Part shown: piece by piece, positions 16,156-24,378 of the stretch
Layout of the letters: each line of letters starts with the position of its first letter
Numbering within the stretch: the first letter of the stretch is position 1
Assembly: GCF_015182315.1 (NCBI RefSeq)
Contig: NZ_PRDL01000001.1
Location: 2,604,001-2,668,000 of the forward strand
Direction: 5' to 3'
Length of the DNA stretch: 64,000 bases
Source of the DNA: Cellvibrio polysaccharolyticus
Lineage (GTDB): Bacteria; Pseudomonadota; Gammaproteobacteria; Pseudomonadales; Cellvibrionaceae
Notes under the pieces: model-generated
The model's input: only the letters and a program-made list of their open reading frames with translations
What the model was told of the DNA's origin: nothing
Database searches by the model: none
Made by a program: the position numbers and the translations under genes

Positions 16156-17358
16156 ATGACTCTCCCCGCAGAAACAGATGTATTGATTATTGGTGCCGGT
16201 GCTGCCGGGTTGTTTTGTGGTGCGACTGCGGGTAAACGCGGACGCCGCGTACTGGTGGTTGATCACGCCAATAAGCCCGGCAAAAAAATTCTGATGTCTG
16301 GTGGTGGCCGCTGCAATTTCACCAACCTGTTTACCGAACCCGGCAATTACCTGTCGGAAAACCCCCACTTTTGCAAATCGGCGCTAAAGCGTTTTACCCA
16401 GTGGGATTTTCTGGAGCTGGTCAATAAACACGGTATTACCTGGCACGAGAAGAAATCCGGGCAATTGTTTTGCGACACCAAAGCCCAAGCCATTCTGGAT
16501 ATGTTGCTGGATGAATGCGCAGAAGCCGGCGCCAATATTCGAATGCATTGCACCATTGAAAAAATAGAAGCCCTGGGCGAAGGTTCTGCGCCCTTCCGCT
16601 ATCGGGTGTCTACCAGCCAGGGGATTATTCGGGTGGAATCACTGGTTATTGCTACCGGCGGTTTATCTATTCCCACCCTGGGAGCAAGCGGTTTTGGTTA
16701 CAACCTCGCGACAGAATTGGGTTTGCAGCTCTATCCGCTGTCCGCGGGGCTGGTGCCATTTACCTTGTCACCGGAACAACTACAACCCTTCAAAGATTGT
16801 GTAGGCAACTCTCTTGAAGTAACCGCACACTGCGGTGAGCAACAATTTACAGAAAGCTTGTTGTTCACACACCGCGGCTTAAGCGGCCCGGCGATGCTGC
16901 AAATTTCATCTTACTGGCGACCGGGGAAAACACTTTCCATTAATTTGTTGCCTGCAATGGATTTGCTTGCGCATTTGAAAGATTTGCAAAAGCAACGCCC
17001 CAAAGTCCATCTATTAACAGTGATCGCCGAATTAATGACCCGTAGCCTGGCGGAAACCTTGTGTAATCTCTGGTGCAGCAACAAGCCACTGGCCGATTAT
17101 TCACACAAGGAATTTGAAGCCATTGCCGATCATTTTCACCGCTGGGAATTGATACCGGCAGGCACCGAGGGTTATCGCACCGCAGAAGTGACGCTGGGTG
17201 GTGTAGATACCGATGAACTATCTTCAAAAACCATGGAAAGTAAACAACATCCCGGCCTGTTTTTTATTGGCGAAGTGGTTGATGTAACCGGCCACCTGGG
17301 CGGTTTCAATTTCCAATGGGCCTGGGCATCGGCTCATGCTTGCGGCACTTACGCATAA
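16156..17358 (+). CDS. YhiN/HI0933-family flavoprotein (NAD(P)/FAD-dependent oxidoreductase)
   Basis: A 400-residue protein starting at the ATG at 16156, just before the Rossmann motif DVLIIGAGAAGLFCGATAG. Family marks include GKKILMSGGGRCNFTN near residue 45, a second nucleotide-binding stretch (LVIATGGLSIPTLGASGFG), LFTHRGLSGPAMLQ, and the C-terminal FIGEVVDVTGHLGGFNFQWAWASA that closes the FAD site. This is the HI0933/YhiN family, whose substrate is not well defined. No partner gene is adjacent. A GTG five codons upstream is an alternative start, and neither start has a strong Shine-Dalgarno. Confidence 0.9.
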   Translation: MTLPAETDVLIIGAGAAGLFCGATAGKRGRRVLVVDHANKPGKKILMSGGGRCNFTNLFTEPGNYLSENPHFCKSALKRFTQWDFLELVNKHGITWHEKKSGQLFCDTKAQAILDMLLDECAEAGANIRMHCTIEKIEALGEGSAPFRYRVSTSQGIIRVESLVIATGGLSIPTLGASGFGYNLATELGLQLYPLSAGLVPFTLSPEQLQPFKDCVGNSLEVTAHCGEQQFTESLLFTHRGLSGPAMLQISSYWRPGKTLSINLLPAMDLLAHLKDLQKQRPKVHLLTVIAELMTRSLAETLCNLWCSNKPLADYSHKEFEAIADHFHRWELIPAGTEGYRTAEVTLGGVDTDELSSKTMESKQHPGLFFIGEVVDVTGHLGGFNFQWAWASAHACGTYA

Positions 17359-17585
17359 AATACCGACGCTGTGAAATTTCCTTTATAAAAACACAGGGAT
17401 ATTCACGCTATTGTGTTCCAAATAAATACACAATTTTTTTAGCTGCACTTTTTTAAGGCAACCCCCACCTTTTAAAAAAGTCATTTATTGGTGCAAATCC
17501 TTAAATTGACTGACTTTTCTGCACCACAAAAAACATTTCATCGTTTTCATGTAAACCTGTCAACCTGGCCTCATCATTGCTTTAT

Positions 17586-17613
17586 ATCGTTATATCCATA
17601 CAGATATAGCGAT
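17586..17613. promoter_or_regulatory. ModE operator
   Basis: ATCGTTATAT - 8 nt - ATATAGCGAT is an almost perfect inverted repeat matching the ModE site (ATCGNTATAT-N6-8-TATATNGCGAT type). It lies 38-65 bp upstream of modA, where molybdate-bound ModE would block transcription. The rest of the 297-bp gap after the YhiN gene shows no gene. Confidence 0.85.
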
Positions 17614-17650
17614 AAAATTTTATGAACAAAACATCACGCTTAAAGCGCCA

Positions 17651-18448
17651 ATGGTTAAAAACATGTTAACCACCAAAAACAGACTACAAAAAGCGCTACT
17701 CGCCTTTTTTATTAGCGTCACTTGCCAGTTTTTTTCAATCGGCATAGCTCACGCCGATGAAATCAGGGTATCTGCCGCTGCCAGTCTCACCGACGTTATG
17801 CAGGAACTCAACGAACAATGGGAGCAAGAGCATCCGCAGCAAAAAATTAAAACCTCCTTTGCCGGATCGTCAACTTTAGCCAAACAAATAGAACACGGAG
17901 CCCCGGCGGATATATTTATTTCTGCGGATAAAGACTGGGCTGATTATCTGGAACAACGCAAGCTTCTGGATTCGACCAGCCGAATGGATTTACTACAAAA
18001 TGATCTGGTCATCATTACCCCTGTAAACAATGATATCGCGATCGTTATGGATAAAAATTTTGATACCTCGGTATTTGTAAAAAACAGATTGTGCACTGGC
18101 GATACCGCCTCTGTGCCCGTCGGTAAATATGCCAAACAGGCCTTGCAATACTATGGCTGGTGGGATGCAGTTACCCGCAATCTGGTAGAAACAGAAGATG
18201 TGCGCACCGCACTGGCATTTGTGGAACGCGGTGAATGCAAATTGGGTATTGTTTATAGAACCGATGCACTGATGACCGGTAAAGTAAAAATTATTGCTAC
18301 TTTCTCCAAAGAAAGCCATTCCGCTATTGTTTATCCCGGCTCACTCACCGCCAGATCCAGCCCCGAAGCCGAACAATTCTGGTTGTTTTTACAGTCACCA
18401 AAGGCAGCAGCAGTGTTTGAACGCTACGGGTTTACCCTCTTTCAATAA
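17651..18448 (+). CDS. modA: Molybdate ABC transporter, periplasmic binding protein
   Basis: A 265-residue protein with a signal peptide (cut near AHADE) followed by the ModA start EIRVSAAASLTDVMQELNEQW. SFAGSSTLAKQIEHGAPADIFISAD contains the Ser residues and loop that bind the oxyanion, and the C-terminal half has the usual DVRTALAFVERGECKLGIVYRTDA. It binds molybdate or tungstate and hands it to ModBC. It is the first gene of modABC, directly behind the ModE operator. An ATG four codons further in (17663) is an alternative start; neither has a clear Shine-Dalgarno. Confidence 0.95.
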   Translation: MVKNMLTTKNRLQKALLAFFISVTCQFFSIGIAHADEIRVSAAASLTDVMQELNEQWEQEHPQQKIKTSFAGSSTLAKQIEHGAPADIFISADKDWADYLEQRKLLDSTSRMDLLQNDLVIITPVNNDIAIVMDKNFDTSVFVKNRLCTGDTASVPVGKYAKQALQYYGWWDAVTRNLVETEDVRTALAFVERGECKLGIVYRTDALMTGKVKIIATFSKESHSAIVYPGSLTARSSPEAEQFWLFLQSPKAAAVFERYGFTLFQ

Positions 18449-18486
18449 ATATTTTTTATGTACACCGTTCAGGAGTGACTATTTCC

Positions 18487-19182
18487 ATGCTGACCGATGC
18501 AGAATGGGAAGTACTGATACTTTCAGCACAGGTAGGTATCAGTGCAACACTGGTGTGCTTGATTCCAGGCGTTTTTTTCGGCTGGCTGTTAGCACGAAAA
18601 AACTTTATGGCGAAGCCGATTGTTGAATCTATTTTATTCATGCCCATGGTGCTACCGCCTACGGTACCGGGTTACTTGTTGCTGGTTACCTTTGGCAGCC
18701 AGGGGGTTGCCGGGCAGTGGTTGAAAAACAATTTCGGTATTGAGCTTGCTTTCAACTGGAAAGGCGCCGTTCTGGCTGCCGCCACTATTGCTTTCCCATT
18801 GATGGTGCAAGCGGCAAAACTGTCGGTACAAATGATCGATAAACGTTTTGAACTGGCAGCCAGCACACTTGGCTCCAGCCCCGTTAAAGTCTGGTTTACC
18901 GTTACCCTGCCGCTGATGCTACCCGGCATTCTGATTGGCTCCATTATGGTGTTCAGCCGCTCATTGGGAGAGTTCGGGGCAACCATTACTTTTGTGGGCA
19001 ATATTGCCGGTGAGACAAGAACCCTGCCGCTGGCTATTTACTCTGCGACCAACCAGATTAATGGTGAAGCGATTGCCACACGGTTAATCCTGATCTGCGT
19101 AACGATTGCTTTCCTGTCATTGTTACTCAGTAATTTGCTAACACGCCGGGTAGAACGTTGGCTGGGAGTGCAAAATGCTTGA
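18487..19182 (+). CDS. modB: Molybdate ABC transporter, permease
   Basis: A 231-residue inner-membrane permease. The start is the ATG at 18487: AGGAG at 18471-18475 precedes it, and MLTDAEWEVL lines up with the E. coli ModB N-terminus; the GTG at 18475 lies within the Shine-Dalgarno itself. Five or six helices are visible, with the EAA loop (ELAASTLGSSPVKVWFTVTLP) that contacts ModC and the terminal SLGEFGATITFVGNIAGETRTLP typical of ModB. Its stop overlaps the modC start by 8 bp, so the two are translationally coupled. Confidence 0.95.
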   Translation: MLTDAEWEVLILSAQVGISATLVCLIPGVFFGWLLARKNFMAKPIVESILFMPMVLPPTVPGYLLLVTFGSQGVAGQWLKNNFGIELAFNWKGAVLAAATIAFPLMVQAAKLSVQMIDKRFELAASTLGSSPVKVWFTVTLPLMLPGILIGSIMVFSRSLGEFGATITFVGNIAGETRTLPLAIYSATNQINGEAIATRLILICVTIAFLSLLLSNLLTRRVERWLGVQNA

Positions 19183-19819
19183 TGTGAATATCACCTGCCC
19201 CAGACACGCTTTTGTACTGAAAATAAAACAGACCTTTAATGAACCTGTTACAGCCATTTTGGGAGCATCGGGCAGTGGCAAAAGTACGTTACTGGCGCTT
19301 ATCGCCGGTTTGCTCAAACCGGAACAAGGCACCATTACGCTGAATCAAAAAACATTATGTGATACCCGATCCAGCGTGTGGGTTCCCCCACACAAGCGCC
19401 ATATTGGTTTGGTGTTTCAGGACGGGCAACTCCTGCCCCATTTGTCTGTTCACAATAATTTGCTCTACGGCTACAACAATATAAACCCGCAGCAACGGCG
19501 TTTTTCATTGGAGGCTGTCGCCGACTTGCTGGAAATTTCGCCCTTGTTAAACAGAAAACCCGGGGCGCTTTCCGGCGGTGAAAAACAAAGGGTAGCTTTG
19601 GGCAGAGCAGTGCTTTATTCACCGGAGCTGTTATTACTGGATGAACCTTTATCAGCGTTGGATGAACGCTTGAAACAGCAAATATTGCCCTTCTTCTTGC
19701 GCATTGCCGGCGAGTGCCAAATCCCGATGATGTATGTTACGCATTCTTTATCTGAAGCAAAGTATCTCACCAACAGCCAATATTGGATGAGCAAAGGCGA
19801 ACTGGTAGAGCAACCTTAA
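19175..19819 (+). CDS. modC: Molybdate ABC transporter, ATPase (short form without TOBE/MOP domain)
   Basis: A 214-residue ABC ATPase: Walker A GASGSGKST, Q-loop VFQDGQLLPHLSV, signature LSGGEKQRVALGRA, Walker B LLLLDEPLSALD and switch His (VTHSL). E. coli ModC is about 350 residues with a C-terminal molybdate-sensing TOBE/MOP domain; here the protein stops just after the ATPase core. With no frame continuing downstream, this looks like a natural short form, so trans-inhibition by molybdate through ModC should be absent. The stop abuts the convergent modE stop with no gap. Confidence 0.93.
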   Translation: MLDVNITCPRHAFVLKIKQTFNEPVTAILGASGSGKSTLLALIAGLLKPEQGTITLNQKTLCDTRSSVWVPPHKRHIGLVFQDGQLLPHLSVHNNLLYGYNNINPQQRRFSLEAVADLLEISPLLNRKPGALSGGEKQRVALGRAVLYSPELLLLDEPLSALDERLKQQILPFFLRIAGECQIPMMYVTHSLSEAKYLTNSQYWMSKGELVEQP

Positions 19820-20215
19820 TCAGGCAGTTGCCGGCAAAGGGCTTGATCGTAACCAGGGTTGAAACACAGGAAAGTGTTCCCGGGTCACAAGGTCAATAGC
19901 AGCTTGTAATTCCCGGTAGTGCTTGAGCACCTCAACACCCAAGGCAGAAAGCTGGCTACCACCCCCTTTAGCCCCGCCAGTCGCCGTTTCCACCAAGGGC
20001 TGCTGAAAGCAGCGATTCATACTATCCACCAGCATCCAGGTACGTCGGTAACTCATACCCAATTGTTTACCCGCAGCAGAAATAGAGCCGGTAGCATGAA
20101 TAGCATCCAGTAAATCGGCCTTGCCGGGCCCAAAAGCAATTTCCTCATCCAGCATCAGCCGTGCCTGCACTTTAAGATGTGAACCAGCAAGGTGCTTATG
20201 TGGTTTGTTACTCAT
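19820..20215 (-). CDS. modE: ModE-type HTH repressor (DNA-binding domain only)
   Basis: A 131-residue protein starting at the ATG at 20215, behind GAGGGG with 7-nt spacing; the longer open frame upstream is not used. It contains the ModE winged helix-turn-helix: LLDAIHATGSISAAGKQLGMSYRRTWMLVDSMN, then TATGGAKGGGSQLSALGVEVLKHY. The tandem MOP domains of E. coli ModE (262 residues) that bind molybdate are absent. It is encoded tail-to-tail with modABC and is the obvious candidate to bind the operator at 17586-17613. How it senses molybdate without MOP domains is open; a separate Mop protein may help. Confidence 0.88.
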   Translation of the reverse strand: MSNKPHKHLAGSHLKVQARLMLDEEIAFGPGKADLLDAIHATGSISAAGKQLGMSYRRTWMLVDSMNRCFQQPLVETATGGAKGGGSQLSALGVEVLKHYRELQAAIDLVTREHFPVFQPWLRSSPLPATA

Positions 20216-20333
20216 ACTTCGCCCCTCTAACCCACCCGCAATAAGGTTACCAATACCATGCATTTTCCGGTCATTATAATAAGCTTCAGGAGAATCCCTC
20301 GGGAAGCCCACCCATAAAAGAGGAAGCTGATCC

Positions 20334-20342
20334 TGCTATAAT
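20334..20342 (+). promoter_or_regulatory. Extended -10 promoter candidate for the DUF3859 gene
   Basis: TGCTATAAT is a perfect TGnTATAAT extended -10 about 143 bp before the DUF3859 ATG, in the divergent gap between modE and this gene. Confidence 0.45.
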
Positions 20343-20484
20343 GCACGATTTATACCGCTCGGGACTTTTTAATCAGAACTTTCACTCAGGATTTTCGCTC
20401 GAAATTTTCAGCCACCTGGAACAACTGTTTTCATCCCTCACAGCGAAAAACACTCCACACCTAATAAATATTTATTGATAAATT

Positions 20485-20868
20485 ATGGCAAAAAAGAAAG
20501 TTGAAGTACGCTTGATGACCCGGGGCATTTACACCCAGTGGGACAACAAATCCAAAGAATTGCCCGAGTTAATAAAAATGACCCGGGATATCCCCTGCGA
20601 ACTGGACATTGAATTCGGTTATGTAGTCAATATCAAAAAAGCGAAAAATAAAAAACTGCATTACTGCATCTACCACCCGAACATTCCCGATGAAGACGGC
20701 AAACCCATGCCGCCTTTCGCAGGTGAAGAATACGTAAAGCAAAATGACTGGAATTTTTTCATCGGCGACACCATCTGGAAACCGGTAGAAAACAAAATCG
20801 GCAACTGGCGAATCACCTTGATGATTGAAGACGAACTGATTGCGGACGAGACATTTAATCTTTACTGA
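20485..20868 (+). CDS. DUF3859-like small protein
   Basis: A 127-residue cytoplasmic protein without signal or membrane segment. It resembles DUF3859 in its GIYTQWDN start, the LDIEFGYVVNIKKAK segment, a central Pro-rich loop (YHPNIPDEDGKPMPPFAG), and an end built as GNWRITLMIEDELIADETFNLY. Function is unknown. There is no clear Shine-Dalgarno before the ATG (A/T-rich leader). A bidirectional terminator follows. The family assignment is by eye and moderately sure; that it is a real gene is well supported. Confidence 0.7.
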   Translation: MAKKKVEVRLMTRGIYTQWDNKSKELPELIKMTRDIPCELDIEFGYVVNIKKAKNKKLHYCIYHPNIPDEDGKPMPPFAGEEYVKQNDWNFFIGDTIWKPVENKIGNWRITLMIEDELIADETFNLY

Positions 20869-20890
20869 AGAAGCTGATATTGAGATGCAA

Positions 20891-20924
20891 AAAAGCCCGG
20901 AAAGCATACACTCTCCGGGCTTCT
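20891..20924. terminator. Bidirectional terminator
   Basis: Stem GCCCGGA / TCCGGGC (20895-20920) between convergent genes, preceded by AAAA and followed by TTCTT. Confidence 0.65.
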
Positions 20925-20944
20925 TCACTTTCAATTACCCATCA

Positions 20945-21826
20945 TCACTCAGGGGAGCAAAACGCAACGCCTTCGCCAGTCCAACCCTGGTGGATCATGG
21001 ATTGATACGCCTCAGCATCCGTCGTGAAACGATGATTCATCGTAGATGAGGGCATGCGGTCTATATAAAGACGCAAAACAGCAACGGTACCGGATGGGCA
21101 CACGCCACCTACCGCTGGAATTGCCTTGAATGCATCTCCCTGAAATTGCCAGCCAAGAGTTTGTAAAAAATCACACTCTTCTTCATCTATCGTATAGTAA
21201 TGTGATTCAACATGTGCCGAGTAAAGTCGACACACCGGCAACGCAGTAGAAGGTGCAGCACCTTCTACTGCCCATGCTTTGAAGCCAGCACTTATTTCAT
21301 ACCAATGATTAATACCCCAGGAAATATCTGGCTGACTGATCAAGTGATCGCGCTCTGATGAATCTTGCGTGATAAAGTAACTTCTATAGGTTGTATTAAA
21401 TAATTCATAGACATCGATAGTGGCCGGAGAATCTTCCACTACAAGCTCCACTTCATCTTCAAGAGATAGCGCATTGAAACTGTATGGCAAACCTATTGTC
21501 TTCAGGGTGTAGACTCCACCAGGAAGCCCATTAAATGTTACCAATGGAATAACAGGAGGCGTTTCGGGTTCAGGATAGTACCCGAAAGATCCCACGCTAT
21601 TTCGTTCATGGGTATAAACTATTTCTATCTCATTACCCACTATTTTTTTTGAAAAAATATAGATAGAAGGATGATTCGTGGTGTTTTTGACAAAAACAGT
21701 GAAGGGTTCAAATGCAGATATTGGTTGAGTAATTGGCTGAATAACGGCATTTTCTTGTTGATCATAAGCCATCAATGATGAGCTGGCTAACAGTGTACCC
21801 ATTAGTAAATATTTATTTAACATCAT
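20945..21826 (-). CDS. Secreted DUF5648-type protein (paralogue 1)
   Basis: A 293-residue exported protein (signal peptide about 1-20). The N-terminal half (about 25-150) is a beta-rich domain without a clear family. The C-terminal half has the repeating aromatic pattern of DUF5648: YELFNTTYRSYFITQDSSERD, then CRLYSAHVESHYYTIDEEECDFL, then NHRFTTDAEAYQSMIHQGW and a terminal EGVAFCSPE. Such H-F/Y-Y-T repeats are found in secreted, often wall- or protease-linked proteins; function is unknown. Two adjacent ATGs (21826 and 21823) follow a GGAG; the second is better spaced. The closest relative is the gene at 22613-23494, on the same strand with one opposite-strand gene between. Confidence 0.8.
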   Translation of the reverse strand: MMLNKYLLMGTLLASSSLMAYDQQENAVIQPITQPISAFEPFTVFVKNTTNHPSIYIFSKKIVGNEIEIVYTHERNSVGSFGYYPEPETPPVIPLVTFNGLPGGVYTLKTIGLPYSFNALSLEDEVELVVEDSPATIDVYELFNTTYRSYFITQDSSERDHLISQPDISWGINHWYEISAGFKAWAVEGAAPSTALPVCRLYSAHVESHYYTIDEEECDFLQTLGWQFQGDAFKAIPAVGGVCPSGTVAVLRLYIDRMPSSTMNHRFTTDAEAYQSMIHQGWTGEGVAFCSPE

Positions 21827-22036
21827 GTATCTCCATGTAATAGAAAAGCATCCAAAAAAGAATGGTATTTTATTCTTAAATATCAGTCAAAGTTGAAAAA
21901 ACTCAAATATAGAATTCCTACACCCAATGTACATTGATTAGGGAGTTACAGGAATTTAACCTTACGCATTGGCTTTCATCCTCCCTGGCATGCTAGCTGC
22001 ATTGGCAGATATAGTAACAAAACAAGGAGGTTTTAC

Positions 22037-22534
22037 ATGAAAATTGACTTTCCAAACTACCGAATTGAAGCCTACAACCCCCCAAATCCGACAACACCTG
22101 CCGCCCAGCGGCAAGATAATGCCGCCTCAACGACCCCACAAGATAAAGTAACGCTAACTCCCCAGCTGCGAACCGGAATAGATAATGTAAGAAGTTTGGG
22201 AATGCTGGTGCTGGGTGGAGAAAAGACGATAGATGAGTGGGAAAAACGCGGATTGACAATCACTGACGAAACACTGCAAGCCGCTTATGAAGTTTTTAAC
22301 GATGCGTTTCGAGATAGCGTGAAAAATAAAACCAATGGCTTTGGTTTTAATCGCCATCAAATAGTCGCCAACTCCCAACCAGTGCCCGAGTGGTTTCTGG
22401 TTGAGCAGGAAGCCGAACTGGCAGCGATGGAAAATAAAGATGTTCGCGACGCATTTATGGCTGGCAAGTTGTATTACTCAACGTCCAATAACAGCCCCGC
22501 TACGGACACCTACCGCAGAATTTATAATGCATAA
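22037..22534 (+). CDS. Orphan protein of unknown function
   Basis: A 165-residue protein with a textbook AAGGAGG 6 nt before the ATG, so translation is likely strong. It has no signal peptide or membrane segment. The first 50 residues are Pro/Thr/Gln-rich and probably disordered, ending in DKVTLTPQLR, a phrase seen in many small gammaproteobacterial proteins of the FlgM-like or flagellar-adaptor sort. The rest is helical and charged (EKTIDEWEKRGLTI, QEAELAAMENKDVRDAFMAGKL). I do not recognise a family. It is transcribed opposite to, and between, the two DUF5648 paralogues and ends at a terminator. Confidence 0.75.
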   Translation: MKIDFPNYRIEAYNPPNPTTPAAQRQDNAASTTPQDKVTLTPQLRTGIDNVRSLGMLVLGGEKTIDEWEKRGLTITDETLQAAYEVFNDAFRDSVKNKTNGFGFNRHQIVANSQPVPEWFLVEQEAELAAMENKDVRDAFMAGKLYYSTSNNSPATDTYRRIYNA

Positions 22535-22554
22535 AATTTTTCTGGCAGCCCAAT

Positions 22555-22587
22555 AAAAAACCGGAGACAAATAGCCTCCGGTTTTTT
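22555..22587. terminator. Bidirectional Rho-independent terminator
   Basis: AAAAAACCGGAG / CTCCGGTTTTTT, a perfect 12-bp pairing with T-tracts in both directions, between convergent genes. Confidence 0.85.
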
Positions 22588-22612
22588 ATTGAATTAGCAA
22601 CTCACTTTTCTA

Positions 22613-23494
22613 TTATTCAGGAGAGCAGAACGCAACGCCTTCTGCCTGAAAGGCAGCCATTGCACTAACCTGGTAGATATTTTGATCGGTGGTAAAACGG
22701 TGATTGACCGTGTTGATCCATTGGCCTTCCCATTGGCGGTGACCCGTTGCGGGGTTAAACATACGCCAAACCGGCTCAGTGCCTTCGGCGCAAACTCCGT
22801 TTATTGGAGGGATTGCTTTAAAAGCAATTCCTTCATAGGTCCATCCATGCTGCTCGTCCTTCAGGAATTCGCACTCTTCCTCATCAAGCGTGTAGAAATG
22901 CGAATTTACTTTCTCGGAGTAGAAGCGACAAACCGGTAACGCAGTTTCAGGCGCATCTCCTTCCGAGGGCCATGCGTTAAAACCTTTATCAATTACATTC
23001 CAGCCGTACTGAGTAATAAAATCCCGCTCTTCAGTATCCGCAGTGATAAAGAAGTGTTCGATTTCAGTATGGAACATGCCATATACCGGAATAGGTTCCG
23101 GGCCAGCCTCAATGGAAAGTAAGACTTGGTCTTCTTCAGCCACTTCGCTTGAACCCGTCTCCAGACGTACGACTTTCAAGGTGTATTCGCCCTCTGGAAG
23201 ACCGGGGATTACGAACCCTCCTATGTAAGGCGGTAATGTCCCAAACGTGAATCGGTTAGGCAAAGTATATGCAAGAGTGACGGTGAGAACGTTATTTTCT
23301 ATTGTCTGGGAAAATAAGTTAATTTCACTATTATTAGGAATATCTATATGTACATTAAATTGTTCATATTCAGATGTTTTGTATTCAACTCTTTGAATTA
23401 GAGGACGTTCAGTTCCCGGATGAGGCAAACTATCAGCGCTGGCAGCAGAAGCCAAACCCAACGAAAGAAGAGTCATTAAAAAGCGGTTAATCAT
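22613..23494 (-). CDS. Secreted DUF5648-type protein (paralogue 2)
   Basis: A 293-residue exported protein. The start is the ATG at 23494, preceded by AGGGAG with 7-nt spacing; longer frames upstream lack a signal for translation. The signal peptide ends near SAASADS. Its N-terminal beta-domain and C-terminal DUF5648 repeats (FHTEIEHFFITADTEERDF, CRFYSEKVNSHFYTLDEEE, VWRMFNPATGHRQW, NHRFTTDQNIYQ, EGVAFCSPE) match paralogue 1 over the full length, including the last nine residues almost exactly, which indicates a tandem duplication later split by, or arising around, the orphan gene at 22037. Confidence 0.8.
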   Translation of the reverse strand: MINRFLMTLLSLGLASAASADSLPHPGTERPLIQRVEYKTSEYEQFNVHIDIPNNSEINLFSQTIENNVLTVTLAYTLPNRFTFGTLPPYIGGFVIPGLPEGEYTLKVVRLETGSSEVAEEDQVLLSIEAGPEPIPVYGMFHTEIEHFFITADTEERDFITQYGWNVIDKGFNAWPSEGDAPETALPVCRFYSEKVNSHFYTLDEEECEFLKDEQHGWTYEGIAFKAIPPINGVCAEGTEPVWRMFNPATGHRQWEGQWINTVNHRFTTDQNIYQVSAMAAFQAEGVAFCSPE

Positions 23495-23616
23495 TACACT
23501 ACTCCCTGTCATTAAATGAAAAAAACATTTTATCGGCAAAGATAAAATGTTTTCAGATTTTTCCTGTTTTGTACAGCCGACTGCATCACCCCTCGGGCAA
23601 TACAGCCGTTATTTAC

Positions 23617-24204
23617 TTACATATACGCATTACTACGGTCTGTATGGTCAGTTACGTCGCGGATGCCTTTGAGTTCGGGCAGTTTGTCCATCAATTGAAC
23701 TTCGATGCCCTGCTTCAGAGTAATCGCTACAGAACCGCAACCCTGACAACCGCCGCCGAATTGCAATACGGCGATCATATCATCGGTCACTTCTACCAGG
23801 CTCACGTTGCCGCCGTGGGAGGCCAGGCTGGGGTTTACGTCGTTGTACAGCACGTAGTTGATGCGATCTTCCAGCGGGCTGTCGTCGTTGACGCGTGGCA
23901 TTTTCGAGTTGGGGGCACGGATAGTAAGCTGGCCGCCCATTCTGTCGGTGGCATAATCGACTTTGGCATCTTCCAGAAACGGCAAGCTGCGGCCTTCAAA
24001 CCAGGCGGTGAATCCATTCAGTTCTACAGCAACGTCTTCTTCCTTTTCTTCACCCGGGCGGCAGTAGGCGATACAGGTTTCAGCCTGGGCGGTACCCGGG
24101 CTGGCAACGAACATGCGGATACCGATGCCATCGTTGTCTTTTTGACGGTCCAGCAGGTCTTTCAAATAGGCCTGAGCGGATTCAGTAATTTCTACATTAA
24201 CCAT
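23617..24204 (-). CDS. nfuA: Fe-S cluster carrier NfuA
   Basis: A 195-residue protein with the two-domain NfuA build: an N-terminal A-type-like domain that has lost its Cys ligands (ITESAQAYLKDLL, FLEDAKVDYATD) and a C-terminal Nfu domain with the cluster motif GGGCQGCGS. It aligns with E. coli NfuA throughout (NPSLASHGGNVSLVEVTDDM, LPELKGIRDVTDH). It accepts and delivers 4Fe-4S clusters, especially under iron limitation or oxidative stress, which suits the iron-rich setting. The start is the ATG at 24204; a TTG four codons earlier is less likely. Confidence 0.96.
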   Translation of the reverse strand: MVNVEITESAQAYLKDLLDRQKDNDGIGIRMFVASPGTAQAETCIAYCRPGEEKEEDVAVELNGFTAWFEGRSLPFLEDAKVDYATDRMGGQLTIRAPNSKMPRVNDDSPLEDRINYVLYNDVNPSLASHGGNVSLVEVTDDMIAVLQFGGGCQGCGSVAITLKQGIEVQLMDKLPELKGIRDVTDHTDRSNAYM

Positions 24205-24378
24205 GGGAGTTTGCAAACCTCTATACCCGATTAAATTACTCGGGTATTTTACTGCAAACCCCGCCCCGGCGACAGCGGGATTTCACTATAAATGCGATAG
24301 CCAAATCCTTTGTCGTTGATTGTTCTATAAAAACCACTGCATCCGACAGCCATTCTCTTTTGCAAAAACAAATCAATT

